64,000 bases of DNA from Clostridia bacterium. GTDB lineage: Bacteria; CBDUZB01; JAGLHV01. The notes under the pieces are model-generated. The model was not told where the DNA came from and ran no database searches. It worked only from the letters and a program-made list of their open reading frames with translations. Numbering within the stretch: the stretch's first letter is position 1; each line of letters begins with the position of its first letter. Shown here in pieces: positions 27,210 to 35,219 of this stretch. The position numbers and the translations under genes were made by a program. The stretch spans positions 1 to 64,000 of the forward strand of contig JAUVLC010000001.1 in NCBI GenBank assembly GCA_030595925.1, in the 5' to 3' direction.

Positions 27210-27238
27210 TATCATGAATCGTGAATCCTGTATCCTGA
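27210..27238. repeat. short heptamer array, TATCCTG family
   Basis: Four units (TATCATG, AATCGTG, AATCCTG, TATCCTG) directly before the ribosome site GAAAGGA of the TPR gene on the plus strand. Confidence 0.85.
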
Positions 27239-27254
27239 ACGAAAGGAAACAAAA

Positions 27255-27599
27255 ATGTTTAACATTTCCCAAGAGGCAAAAAATAATTTTAATTTAGGAA
27301 ATAATTATTTTAAGCAGAAAAATTTTGCAGCGGCAATCTTAGCCTATCAAAAAGCTCTAAAAATCTGTCCGGAGTATATAGATGCCTATAATAAATTGGG
27401 AATAATTTATGTTTTTCAAGGTAAATTTGAATCAGCAAAAAATGTATATTTTAAAATAATTGAAACAGAAACAGAAAATTATAAAATTCGTTATATGTCA
27501 CATAATGCCTTAGGTGAAATTTACAGCAAATTAGGAAACTATAAAGAAGCCATAAATGAATTTAAAAAAGCGGCAAGGAGTATTAAGCAAAGAGCTTAG
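27255..27599 (+). CDS. small TPR protein
   Basis: A 114-residue protein with about three tetratricopeptide repeats (NFNLGNNYFKQKNFAAAILAYQKAL, DAYNKLGIIYVFQGKFESAKNVYF, HNALGEIYSKLGNYKEAINEFKKA). TPR proteins are protein-protein adaptors. It has a good ribosome site and is one of the few plus-strand genes. The last codons (about RSIKQRA) and the stop are made of AGAGCTT-type heptamers, so the array has either invaded or replaced the original 3' end. The fold is clear; the partner is unknown. Confidence 0.75.
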   Translation: MFNISQEAKNNFNLGNNYFKQKNFAAAILAYQKALKICPEYIDAYNKLGIIYVFQGKFESAKNVYFKIIETETENYKIRYMSHNALGEIYSKLGNYKEAINEFKKAARSIKQRA

Positions 27600-27639
27600 A
27601 GCTTAGAGCTATGAGTTTAGAGCAAAGAGCTTAGAGCAT

Positions 27640-27687
27640 GGTAGCCGCAGGCTTTCCTCCAAACAGATGGCGGACAAGTAGCCTGCG
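27640..27687. repeat. REP-like palindrome with an inserted microelement
   Basis: The halves GGTAGCCGCAGGCTT and TAGCCTGCG of the common palindrome are separated by a 24-bp insert containing TCCTCC and GGCGGACAAG. A similar insert interrupts another hairpin at 35864-35907. Confidence 0.75.
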
Positions 27688-27741
27688 AATTAACCAATTT
27701 TCCACTAGTAAAAAATGGCAAATAAGCATATTTTCAGATTG

Positions 27742-27771
27742 AGGGACTGATGATTTTTTTCAACAGTCCCT
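27742..27771. terminator. hairpin after the 66-residue gene
   Basis: Arms AGGGACTG / CAGTCCCT around a T-rich loop, two bases from the stop codon of the minus-strand gene. The arms resemble the left end of the dispersed element at 15625, so it may be a trimmed copy acting as a terminator. Confidence 0.45.
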
Positions 27772-27773
27772 AA

Positions 27774-27974
27774 TTAAATATTAGAATTCTGATTTTTTAT
27801 CCATTCCGCAACAAATCGATTCATTTTAAGTCTCGTCTCTTCATTTCTCGGTTCAAAAGAAAATTGTTCTAAAATATCTTTCATAATCTGTTTTTTAAAC
27901 TTTTCCACTTCCGAAGGCAAAGTTAAAACAAATTCAGCATCTGACTCATCAAAAACGATATATTCTTCCATCAT
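27774..27974 (-). CDS. hypothetical 66-residue acidic protein
   Basis: A small protein (MMEEYIVFDESDAEFVLTLP...) with an acidic N terminus and a predicted helical C-terminal half (EKFKKQIMKDILEQFSFEPRNEETRLKMNRFVAEWIKN). The ATG pair follows a GAAAGGA ribosome site. The upstream 436-bp heptamer array marks it as a separate unit of the accessory region. I do not recognise a family. Its place after the eCIS tail genes suggests an accessory of that locus, but this is only position. Confidence 0.5.
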   Translation of the reverse strand: MMEEYIVFDESDAEFVLTLPSEVEKFKKQIMKDILEQFSFEPRNEETRLKMNRFVAEWIKNQNSNI

Positions 27975-27991
27975 TAATATCCTTTCCTTAT

Positions 27992-28427
27992 TAAGCTTAG
28001 AGCTAAGGGCTTAGAGCTAAGGGCATAGAGCTAAGAGCTAAGTGCTAAGGGCTAAGAGCTAAGGGCTGAGAGCTAAGAGCATAGAGCTAAGAGCATAGAG
28101 CTAAGAGCATAGAGCTAAGAGCTTAGAGCTAAGAGCAAAGAGCTAAGAGCTAAGTGCAAAGAGCTAAGAGCTTAGAGCTAAGAGCTAAGAGCATAGAGCT
28201 AAGTGCTAAGAGCTAAGAGCAAAGAGCTAAGAGCTAAGAGCTAAGAGCATAAAAGCAAAGAGCTAAGAGCTAAGTGCAAAGAGCTAAGTGCAAAGAGCTA
28301 AGAGCGTAGAGCATAGTGCTAAGAGCTTAGAGCTTAGAGCTAAGAGCAAAGAGCTTAGAGCTAAGAGCATAGAGCGTAGAGCTAAAAGCTAAGAGCTTAG
28401 AGCTAAGTGCTAAGAGCATAGAGCTTA
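27992..28427. repeat. heptamer array, AGAGCTA family (436 bp)
   Basis: The longest array of this family: about 62 units with the same variants as at 26865 plus AGGGCTA and AGAGCGT. It starts 18 bp before the start codon of the 66-residue gene. No other feature is seen in it. Confidence 0.95.
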
Positions 28428-28436
28428 ACGATTAAT

Positions 28437-28580
28437 TAATTACAGATTAATCTGTAATTTGCAATCTGTAATTTTTTTATCCTGTATCCTGAATCCTGTA
28501 TCTTGCATCCTATATCCTGTATCGTGAATCGTGAATCGTGTATCGTGAATCGTGTATCGTGAATCCTGTATCGTGAAATG
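28437..28580. repeat. TAATCTG stretch and TATCCTG-family heptamer array
   Basis: AT-rich stretch with repeated AATCTGTAAT, followed by about 16 TATCCTG-type units (28467-28580; variants TATCTTG, CATCCTG, TATCGTG, AATCGTG). Between 28581 and 28674 there is a fragment resembling the CCTGCAG...GACAGAATG repeat and two ATCTGTGTAATC motifs. Confidence 0.85.
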
Positions 28581-28674
28581 TTATTCCTGCAGACAGAATG
28601 TGTTGTTTTACAGAACTCTAAATATCTTTTCTCTTTCTATCTGTGTAATCATCTTTTTTAAATCTGTGTAATCA

Positions 28675-28704
28675 AGTATCTGCGAAAACTTTTGAGCAGA
28701 TACT
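28675..28704. terminator. hairpin terminator after the 143-residue gene
   Basis: Perfect 9-bp arms AGTATCTGC / GCAGATACT with a 12-base loop, ending 7 bp before the stop codon of the minus-strand gene. Confidence 0.55.
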
Positions 28705-28710
28705 AATTAT

Positions 28711-29142
28711 TTATTCCAACTCTAACTTTTTAAAACGTTCTGAATCCACAGATGCATCTAAGTCCTTTATTTCTTCGTCTTTAGTTGAACTACATTTTTC
28801 TTCTTGTTTTGTTAAAACTTTTGTTTCCCTTGAAGGAGATTTAATAGTAAAAGCCTTTCCCTCTAAGTTAATAGTCACTTTACGGTCATCTATTTTAAAT
28901 ATTTCTAATTCCGGAAAATGATACTGCTTTTTTATCTGATAAATAAGTTCTATAAAAGAAAGTATATTTTTCCCCCCAAATAAATCCTCACGGTCTTTAT
29001 CCAATCTAAAAGGGGAATTACTTTCGATTACATATACTTTTATTAAGTGACTTAAAATCTCTACTAATTCATCTCTTTCTAAATTTTGAAGAGACTTAAC
29101 TATTTCCTGCTTTACTTTCTGATTTTGATTTAATGGTTCCAT
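28711..29142 (-). CDS. hypothetical protein of the eCIS tail cluster
   Basis: A 143-residue protein with a helical N-terminal part (VKQEIVKSLQNLERDELVEILSHLIKVYVIES), a short central alpha/beta part and a charged, disordered C terminus rich in Lys and Glu. No enzyme motif is seen and I do not recognise the family. It follows the pentapeptide-repeat gene by 12 bp and is the last gene of the run DUF1257, DUF2997, tail assembly, pentapeptide. It is therefore probably a structural or assembly accessory of the injection system. Confidence 0.55.
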   Translation of the reverse strand: MEPLNQNQKVKQEIVKSLQNLERDELVEILSHLIKVYVIESNSPFRLDKDREDLFGGKNILSFIELIYQIKKQYHFPELEIFKIDDRKVTINLEGKAFTIKSPSRETKVLTKQEEKCSSTKDEEIKDLDASVDSERFKKLELE

Positions 29143-29154
29143 CTCTTTTTTCCT

Positions 29155-29832
29155 TTATTTATCCCATAGACAATTTTTTAATTTACTTTTATCTAAATTT
29201 ACTTTAACAAACTTTGCTCCCCGGAAATCAATACAACTTAGATTAGCTCCCTCTAAATTTACATTTATTAAAACAGTCCCTCTGAAATCAGCGTTTTCAA
29301 GATTAGCCCCTTTTAAGTTTACATCTAATAATACTGCGTTACTAAAATTTGTCTTTATCAAAGAAGGAGTGCCAAGAAAATTGTCAGCTATAAAATTAGT
29401 ATGTATAATCGTTGCTTTCCTGAAATTACTTCCGTAGAAATCAGTGTTCTTAAACTCTGTTAAAATAATGCTCGCCCTTTCGAACGACGAATTCATCGAA
29501 AAACAATCACTAACTTTAGTATAGTGAAAGTAGGAACAAGAAAAATCAGATTCTGCAAGGTTAGAAGAAAATATATTCGAACTATCAAAAACACAAAACG
29601 CAAAATTGGTTTTGCAAAGCATTGCTTTAAAAAAGATAGTATGGTTTAGTTTAGAATTATTTAAATCTGAAGAAGTAAGATTCAAATCTTTTAGAGAAGT
29701 TTGATTTATTTCAACTTCCGATAAATTCACTTCATTCAAATTAACTTTATCAAAAATATCCTGCGAAAATTTCTTTTCTTTTTTATATTTTTCTAATATC
29801 AATTCACGGCTAAATTTAGAATATTCCGCCAT
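29155..29832 (-). CDS. pentapeptide-repeat protein
   Basis: A 225-residue protein with A(D/N)LXX-type pentapeptide repeats over most of its length (for example NEVNLSEVEINQTSLKDLNL, ANLENADFRGTVLINVNLEG). They form a right-handed quadrilateral beta-helix. The middle portion is degenerate. Such proteins act as rigid scaffolds or DNA mimics. It is three bases downstream of the Mu-gp41-like tail assembly gene and in the same operon, so a structural part in the injection particle or its anchoring is possible. No direct evidence for a target is visible. Confidence 0.8.
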   Translation of the reverse strand: MAEYSKFSRELILEKYKKEKKFSQDIFDKVNLNEVNLSEVEINQTSLKDLNLTSSDLNNSKLNHTIFFKAMLCKTNFAFCVFDSSNIFSSNLAESDFSCSYFHYTKVSDCFSMNSSFERASIILTEFKNTDFYGSNFRKATIIHTNFIADNFLGTPSLIKTNFSNAVLLDVNLKGANLENADFRGTVLINVNLEGANLSCIDFRGAKFVKVNLDKSKLKNCLWDK

Positions 29833-29835
29833 TTT

Positions 29836-30270
29836 TTAATCCTGCTTCTCAACTTCTGTGACAGTAGATTTACCAACGACTTTCGATTTTTTCTCGTTAA
29901 TTCCCTGATTTTCAAAAATAGTAGCCATATTTATATCAATAGGTTGCCCACACTTCTCACAAGATACTTTTTCCATTGTATCTCCCTTGCTATTTATCCT
30001 GGAATGAAAATCCTGTAAATAATTAAGATCTGCAAGAAAAAGTTTTTCTATTACTTCCGAAGTTATTTCGGTCAAAGGACCCAATTTAGTTATAATTCTG
30101 GAAAGCAGAAGTATTGGATAATAATCTTCATTTCTTGCTATTCTTTGATCGTTAGATACTTCTATCTCATCTTTAGCATTAACTAACCTCATACACCCTT
30201 TTCGATAAAGCCTTCCACTCTCATCCCTATAACCAATTGGGAGTACAAAATCAAATTCTGTCTGTAACAT
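29836..30270 (-). CDS. phage tail assembly chaperone-like protein (Mu gp41 family)
   Basis: A 144-residue protein. The first hundred residues match the Mu gp41-like tail assembly family that is common in eCIS loci: FVLPIGYRDESGRLYRKGCMRLVNAKDEIEV, then LLLSRIITKLG and LFLADLNYLQDF. The C-terminal extension carries a CEKCG motif with only one Cys pair. These proteins are thought to help tail or tape-measure assembly. It heads the tail operon 30270-28711 and has a GGAGG ribosome site after a heptamer array. Confidence 0.75.
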   Translation of the reverse strand: MLQTEFDFVLPIGYRDESGRLYRKGCMRLVNAKDEIEVSNDQRIARNEDYYPILLLSRIITKLGPLTEITSEVIEKLFLADLNYLQDFHSRINSKGDTMEKVSCEKCGQPIDINMATIFENQGINEKKSKVVGKSTVTEVEKQD

Positions 30271-30293
30271 TTTTCTATTACCTCCTTTCGTTT

Positions 30294-30421
30294 TTAAGCT
30301 AAGAGCTAAGAGCTAAGAGCTAAGAGCTTAGTGCAAAAAGCTAAGAGCAATCTAAACCCGCATTTTTTTATCCTGTATCATGTATCATGTATCATGTATC
30401 ATGTATCATGTATCATGTAAT
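30294..30421. repeat. two heptamer arrays between tail assembly gene and DUF2997
   Basis: 30294-30350 is an AGAGCTA array on the 5' side of the tail assembly gene. 30370-30421 is a TATCATG array (eight units) that runs into the stop region of the DUF2997 gene. Confidence 0.9.
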
Positions 30422-30606
30422 TTGGACTGATTTTCCTGTTCTACTTCCTCTTCATAAAACTCAGAAGTTTTTTCTCTTTCCACTACCTCTCCCATCGCTC
30501 CTTCTAAAAACTTAGAAAAATCAAGACATTTCTTACCTTTCACCCCTTTAACATGAATTGTTATTTCTCCTTCCGGAGAAATACTAATTTCCATTTCTTT
30601 TTTCAT
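30406..30606 (-). CDS. DUF2997 protein
   Basis: A 66-residue protein whose first 45 residues match DUF2997 (EISISPEGEITIHVKGVKGKKCLDFSKFLEGAMG). This family is regularly found beside DUF1257 proteins. The ATG at 30606 overlaps the DUF1257 stop by four bases (ATGA). The C-terminal tail is acidic, and its last residues (KLHDT) are encoded by TATCATG-type heptamers. Function unknown; its pairing with DUF1257 and the Ycf46-like ATPase suggests a shared complex. Confidence 0.8.
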   Translation of the reverse strand: MKKEMEISISPEGEITIHVKGVKGKKCLDFSKFLEGAMGEVVEREKTSEFYEEEVEQENQSKLHDT

Positions 30607-31007
30607 GACCATTTCCTCACTACCAATTTTATAGTTTGATCTTCTTCTACTTTATCCTCTACTAAGGTAAAACCCTGTTTTTTGACCTCACTGCTAACTT
30701 TGTTATAGGCATAGCGTTGCCTTAATTTCTGCATAAATTCTTCCTGCTTAAATCCAGCATGTGATTCTACTCCCCACCAGTCAGCAAAAACTTCACACAT
30801 ACCTCCATCCTTTACTTTAACGCCTATGTCGTAAGAACTTTTGGTATCAATTTTCAAATCCGCTTCCTCTTGATTTCCATTCCAGCCTCGTACATAAACT
30901 TTGGCTTTATCCTTGCCTTCTGTATATTTATACCCTAATTCTTCTATCGTCTTCTTTAAACAAACCAAATCATTAATTTTTGTATCTACTTTGGTAAAAT
31001 GAGACAT
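30603..31007 (-). CDS. DUF1257 (Ycf35-like) protein
   Basis: A 134-residue protein of the Ycf35/DUF1257 family, known from plastids and cyanobacteria: MSHFTKVDTKINDLVCLKKTIEELGY, then DIGVKVKDGGMCEVFADWWGVE and the C-terminal QKLRQRYAYNKVSSEVKKQGF. The function is unknown. The true start is ATG 31007 with GGGAGG upstream; the frame runs further into a heptamer array, which only looks like coding sequence. It is followed by DUF2997 and preceded, 175 bp away, by the Ycf46-like ATPase. Confidence 0.85.
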   Translation of the reverse strand: MSHFTKVDTKINDLVCLKKTIEELGYKYTEGKDKAKVYVRGWNGNQEEADLKIDTKSSYDIGVKVKDGGMCEVFADWWGVESHAGFKQEEFMQKLRQRYAYNKVSSEVKKQGFTLVEDKVEEDQTIKLVVRKWS

Positions 31008-31026
31008 AAAAATTTTCCTCCCTTTT

Positions 31027-31181
31027 TTCACGATACACGATTCAAGATACATGATACAAACAAATTATTAGTGGTAGCCGCAGGCTTCAGCCTGCGTTTC
31101 CTTATGGTCATTGCTAATAGCTAAGAGTATTTCAAATTAACCTATATTCTATAATTCTATATCCTGTATCCTGTATCGTGA
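31027..31181. repeat. array - REP palindrome - array
   Basis: CACGATA-orientation heptamers (31027-31058) before the DUF1257 ribosome site; REP-like palindrome GGTAGCCGCAGGCTTCAGCCTGCG at 31073-31096; TATCCTG-orientation heptamers (31150-31181) at the stop of the ATPase gene. Confidence 0.85.
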
Positions 31182-31182
31182 A

Positions 31183-32736
31183 CTATATTTCCAATTTCCG
31201 GGAACTTTTTTCCGTATCTTTAACTATATCCATAGACGCTCTTCTTGCCCTGGTCTTTGCCCATTCCCGTATAGCTTTAATTTCTCTTTCCATTGTCTGA
31301 GAAAGAGGAATTAATTCATTAGCACTGTGAATTACCAGGTCTGTATTAATATCTGTATTTGATTCAAAAGCATCGTATAGAGCGGATATTATCACTTCTT
31401 CAATTTCCGAACCACTATATCCTTCTGTATCTTGAGCTATTTTTTCAATATCAAAATCCTGGGGATTTCTTTTCCTTTTCTGAATATGAATACGAACAAT
31501 TTCTTTTCTTTCCTCAAAATCAGGTAAATCTACATAAAAAATCTCATCAAAACGACCTTTACGCAGTAATTCCGGTGGAAGTAAACTAACATTATTAGCA
31601 GTAGCTACTACAAAAACAGGGCTATTCTTTTCTTGCAGCCAGGTAATAAAACTGCCAAAAACCCTTGCGGTTGTTCCGGCATCTGAAAAAGAAGAACTTT
31701 GAGTTCCGGAAAAACCCTTTTCCAACTCATCCATCCATAGAATAGATGGGGCAACGGCTTCCGCAGTTTTAATTGCTTTTCTCATATTTTCTTCCGAAGA
31801 ACCGACTAACCCGGCAAATATCTTTCCTACATCTAAACGCAACAGGGGTAATTGCCACAAATTACCTACAGCTTTAGCAGTGAGAGACTTCCCACAGCCG
31901 GGTATACCGATAAGTAAAATTCCCTTGGGCTGGGGAAGACCAAATTCTCTGGCCCGCATAGTAAAAGCTAAACCTCTTTTTCGCAGCCATTGTTTTAATT
32001 CTCCTAACCCTCCCACATCATCAATTTTTTCGTTCGCATTGTAAAATTCTAAAATCCCTGATTTTCTAATTATCTGTTCTTTTTCCGAAAGAATTACATC
32101 GATATCAAACTGTCCCTTCTTTACTAACGATTTGGCAAAAACACTTTCTGCCTCGTTGGCAGTCAATCCCAAAGCTGCTTTTACAATCCGCTCTCTTTGA
32201 TTTTTATTAAGAGTAGTTTCTACCTTCGAATTATTAGGTAAAGATTTTAATATTCCATCAATAATTTGATTTAATTCCTCTGCAGCCGGTAAATTATAAT
32301 CCACCACGACAATCTCTTTCTCCAACTCAGCAGGAATTTTAAGCAAAGGAGAAAGAAAGATTAAGTTTTTATAACTATTTTTTAAAAGCCTATTAACATC
32401 CCTTAACCTTCGCACAACTACCGGATCTTTAAAATACGGATGAAAATCACGAAAAACGAAAATTGCATTTTCTTTTGAATTAATCACTAATTCCAAAGCT
32501 TTCAGGGGATCTTTTAAATCCGGTGATTCATTTTTTATTCCGGTAATTCCTTCAGTAATCGACCAACAAATTAATTTCTTTTCCCGCTTAAAAGCAATTT
32601 GCCTCAGGGTATTTTCTACCCGCATTTCTTCACAGGATAATAAGTATATTAAAGGATACCGTGCTCTAATCAAACACTCAATTTCTTCCAGTATTTTGTT
32701 ATTGTCCTCTTTATCATGTTTAAATTTTCCCTCCAC
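31183..32736 (-). CDS. Ycf46-like AAA+ ATPase
   Basis: A 517-residue ATPase. The N-terminal half (about 1-230) is the Ycf46-type module ([32 protein letters not shown]). The AAA+ domain has Walker A GIPGCGKS (277-284), Walker B ILWMDE (332-337), sensor 1 (VVATANN) and the arginine-finger region [12 protein letters not shown] assign a GTG start at 32736, which follows AGGAGAGGAAT; further upstream the frame is only heptamer repeat. eCIS loci usually carry one AAA+ ATPase (Afp15/PVC15) required for assembly. This gene is the candidate for that role and is paired with DUF1257/DUF2997. Confidence 0.85.
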   Translation of the reverse strand: MEGKFKHDKEDNNKILEEIECLIRARYPLIYLLSCEEMRVENTLRQIAFKREKKLICWSITEGITGIKNESPDLKDPLKALELVINSKENAIFVFRDFHPYFKDPVVVRRLRDVNRLLKNSYKNLIFLSPLLKIPAELEKEIVVVDYNLPAAEELNQIIDGILKSLPNNSKVETTLNKNQRERIVKAALGLTANEAESVFAKSLVKKGQFDIDVILSEKEQIIRKSGILEFYNANEKIDDVGGLGELKQWLRKRGLAFTMRAREFGLPQPKGILLIGIPGCGKSLTAKAVGNLWQLPLLRLDVGKIFAGLVGSSEENMRKAIKTAEAVAPSILWMDELEKGFSGTQSSSFSDAGTTARVFGSFITWLQEKNSPVFVVATANNVSLLPPELLRKGRFDEIFYVDLPDFEERKEIVRIHIQKRKRNPQDFDIEKIAQDTEGYSGSEIEEVIISALYDAFESNTDINTDLVIHSANELIPLSQTMEREIKAIREWAKTRARRASMDIVKDTEKSSRKLEI

Positions 32737-32747
32737 ATTCCTCTCCT

Positions 32748-33004
32748 TTCTTTCACGATACACGATACATGATTCACGATACATGATACAAACAAATTAT
32801 AAACTGGTAGCCGCAGGCTTCAGCCTGCGTAATTTCTCCCATACAAACGCAACCTAAAGGTTGCGGCTACCACTCTAATAATCTGAAATCTGTAATCTAT
32901 AATTTTTTTATCCTGTATCCTGTATCATGTATCCTGTATCATGTATCTTGTATCATGTATCCTGAATCTTGCATCCTGTATCCTGTATCGTGCATATCAT
33001 GTAT
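32748..33004. repeat. intergenic repeat block between ATPase and vWA genes
   Basis: CACGATA-type heptamers (32748-32795) before the ATPase; REP palindrome (32806-32829); a second palindrome ACGCAACCTAAAGGTTGCGG ending CTACC (32846-32872); then TATCCTG-type heptamers (32908-33004) that run into the vWA stop region. Confidence 0.85.
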
Positions 33005-34136
33005 CGTGAAAATATTTACAAAAAATACATTCATCCCAGTCTTTTTTCATCCATCTACCACATTTATCACATCTTACCCTTGTAGAAGGCGCACCTAAAA
33101 TTTCTATATCCTCAATTCTTCTTTGACGTAAGACAAACCAACCTATTAAGATTAAAACGATAATTATACCCATTACTATTAGAAGTACAACCCACTTTGA
33201 TATAGGCACAACCGTTGCAATAAAATTTTTAGTATCGCTTATGGTTTTTCCCTTATATTTTGTTTTTATAGTTAATTGATGCAAGCTATCATCCGGTTCA
33301 ATTTTAGCAGCTTTAAATTCAATTATGTAGTTTTTTTCTATTTGAGATAGCATTTTCTGCAAAATACCGGATATCATAGTTGATTTTTTGGCTTTAAGAT
33401 ATAGTCCCCCCGTAGCTTTAGACATTTTTTCAAGATTTCTTAAGTCTTTTGTACCTAACAGAGAATAGCCTATTGTGTAAATAGGTATATTATGAGTTTT
33501 TGCTTCTTTTATTACTTCACTAAATGTTATCTTACTGCCGGTATCTCTCCCATCCGATATAATAATTACTGCCCGTCTTAAAGGCAGGTTTAAATCTTCT
33601 TTTAAAAGGATTTTTGCCTGCCACACCGCATCATATAAAACCACCGTACTACCCATCACTTTAAGTTTACTAATTTTGTCCTTTCTCTTTTCGCTATCAG
33701 CAGTAAACCCGGATATTGTTTTTACATGATCACCAAATGCAAGAACGGCAATTTTATTTTTGGCGTTTAATTTGGAAATAAAATTAACAACCGCTCTTTT
33801 TTCGTCATTTAAAGGTTTACCTTTTAATATCCCATTAGCACTCATCACCACTACAATAGACACACCCTCATCTTTAAATTGAAATCCTTCTACATTTATT
33901 TTTTTCCCTCCGGGTGTCCCATCCTCGAGCATCTTAAAATCATCTTTAGACAAAGTGGTTACCGCCTTATGCTGACCATCAGCTACCGTAACATACGCTT
34001 TAACCTTTGGAAATTGGGAAGAATTTACCTGATCTATTCTTAAATAAGGACCCGCACCCATAGCAATATTAGACTTAAGAATTATTCCTAATATTGTCAA
34101 ATATAATATCTGCTTTTTTAAAACCCCACCAAACAT
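32997..34136 (-). CDS. secreted/membrane vWA-domain protein with C-terminal zinc ribbon
   Basis: A 379-residue protein with an N-terminal hydrophobic leader (8-28), a von Willebrand factor A domain (about 90-290), one membrane helix near 312-333 and a C-terminal cytoplasmic CxxC...CxxC zinc ribbon (CDKCGRWMKKDWDECIFC). The MIDAS motif DxSxS is degenerate (MSANG at 98-102), so metal-dependent ligand binding is doubtful, while the later ISDGRDTG loop is kept. It could anchor or recruit the injection particle at the envelope. An FHA gene lies upstream and the ATPase downstream. The ribosome site is AAAGGAGG. The last codons are formed from heptamers. Confidence 0.75.
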   Translation of the reverse strand: MFGGVLKKQILYLTILGIILKSNIAMGAGPYLRIDQVNSSQFPKVKAYVTVADGQHKAVTTLSKDDFKMLEDGTPGGKKINVEGFQFKDEGVSIVVVMSANGILKGKPLNDEKRAVVNFISKLNAKNKIAVLAFGDHVKTISGFTADSEKRKDKISKLKVMGSTVVLYDAVWQAKILLKEDLNLPLRRAVIIISDGRDTGSKITFSEVIKEAKTHNIPIYTIGYSLLGTKDLRNLEKMSKATGGLYLKAKKSTMISGILQKMLSQIEKNYIIEFKAAKIEPDDSLHQLTIKTKYKGKTISDTKNFIATVVPISKWVVLLIVMGIIIVLILIGWFVLRQRRIEDIEILGAPSTRVRCDKCGRWMKKDWDECIFCKYFHDT

Positions 34137-34152
34137 ATTTAATCCCTCCTTT

Positions 34153-34574
34153 TATGAGCTAAGAGCTTAGAGCAAAGAGCTTAGAGCATACTGCTTGAAG
34201 CACATAGGTAGCCGCAGGCTTTAGCCTGCGATTCTTTTTGATCATTGCTAATAGTTAAAAATATTTTAACCCAGTCTAAAATCTGCAATTTGTAATTATT
34301 TTTTATCATGAATCTTATATCTTGTATCATGTATTTCCTTCTAAGTTGTTTACTTTACGCTCTTAGTTTTTTATTCTTTATTCTTTTACTCTAAGCTCTT
34401 AGCTCTTAGCTCTTAGCTCTTAGCTCTATGCTCTTAGCTCTAAACTCTTTGCTCTAAGCTCTACGCTCTAAGCTCTACGCTCTTAGCTCTATGCTCTTAG
34501 CTCTATGCTCTAAGCTCTTAACTCTAAGCTCTGCACTCTATGCTCTATGCTCTATGCTCCTTAGCTCTATGCTC
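34153..34574. repeat. 438-bp intergenic block of opposed heptamer arrays
   Basis: 34153-34188: AGAGCTT units before the vWA gene. 34207-34230: REP palindrome. 34310-34345: TATCTTG units. 34356-34574: long array in the opposite orientation (TAGCTCT, TATGCTC, TACGCTC) ending two bases before the FHA stop codon. No gene is seen. Confidence 0.9.
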
Positions 34575-34575
34575 C

Positions 34576-34962
34576 TCACAAACACTTAAACTTAAACTCT
34601 ATATCCCCCAATTTAACAATATCATTATCTATAATTTGTTGTTCTCTAATTTGAGTACTATTTACAAAAGAACCTGTCGGAGAATCAAGGTCTACAATAT
34701 GAAACTCCCCGTTATCATAAGTAATCTTAGCATGCTGTTTACCGATAGACTCATCATTAATAATTACATTCGAATCAACAATAGATTTTCCAATAATATT
34801 TTTTCCATCCCGAAGTCTAAAATCCTGTCCTTTAAATTTTCCCTCTAAAGCAACTATCCACCCTACCACCGGACGAAGACAATTAGGACATACATCCCAG
34901 GAACGATGCATCAAATGCTGCTCCACCCTCCCATTACAAAACTTTTTACTAAATAATCGCAT
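34576..34962 (-). CDS. FHA-domain protein with N-terminal zinc finger
   Basis: A 128-residue protein. The N-terminal third has a Cys-x2-Cys pair (CPNC) and a nearby Cys and His that could bind zinc. The rest is a forkhead-associated domain with the conserved GKNIIGKS, SIGKQHAKI and DLDSPTGSFVN motifs, which bind phosphothreonine peptides. FHA proteins commonly accompany secretion systems (for example TagH/Fha in T6SS). No kinase or phosphatase is in the window. The ATG has an AAGGAGGA ribosome site. Together with the vWA gene it forms a signalling-like module next to the ATPase. Confidence 0.8.
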   Translation of the reverse strand: MRLFSKKFCNGRVEQHLMHRSWDVCPNCLRPVVGWIVALEGKFKGQDFRLRDGKNIIGKSIVDSNVIINDESIGKQHAKITYDNGEFHIVDLDSPTGSFVNSTQIREQQIIDNDIVKLGDIEFKFKCL

Positions 34963-34983
34963 TCTTAGTCCTCCTTTCGTTTT

Positions 34984-35128
34984 TAAGCTAAGAGCTTAGA
35001 GCTAAGTGCTAAGAGCTAAGTGCTAAGAGCTTAGTTAATTTAAAAATTAATCTGTAATCTGTAATTTCTGTATCCTGTATCCTGTATCTTGTATCTTGTA
35101 TCTTGTATCTTGTATCTTGTATCTTGTC
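34984..35128. repeat. arrays between FHA gene and the plus-strand toxin-antitoxin pair
   Basis: AGAGCTA-type units at 34984-35032 (5' side of the FHA gene), a TAATCTG stretch, and TATCTTG-type units at 35066-35128 just before the promoter at 35141. Confidence 0.9.
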
Positions 35129-35140
35129 TCCTTTTTCCTC

Positions 35141-35169
35141 TTGACAAAATTAAAATATGATGTTATAAT
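35141..35169 (+). promoter_or_regulatory. consensus sigma70-type promoter of the toxin-antitoxin operon
   Basis: TTGACA (35141-35146), 17-bp spacer, TATAAT (35164-35169) with TG one base before the -10. This is a fully consensus extended promoter and starts 13 bp after a heptamer array ends. Confidence 0.9.
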
Positions 35170-35219
35170 TATATTGAAATATGAAATTCATATATTCAAA
35201 TTATCTCAGGAGGTTAACC

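Noticed and set aside
26865-28427. Arrays look CRISPR-like at first glance
   Set aside because: The unit is 7 bp, directly adjacent, with no spacers and no cas genes.
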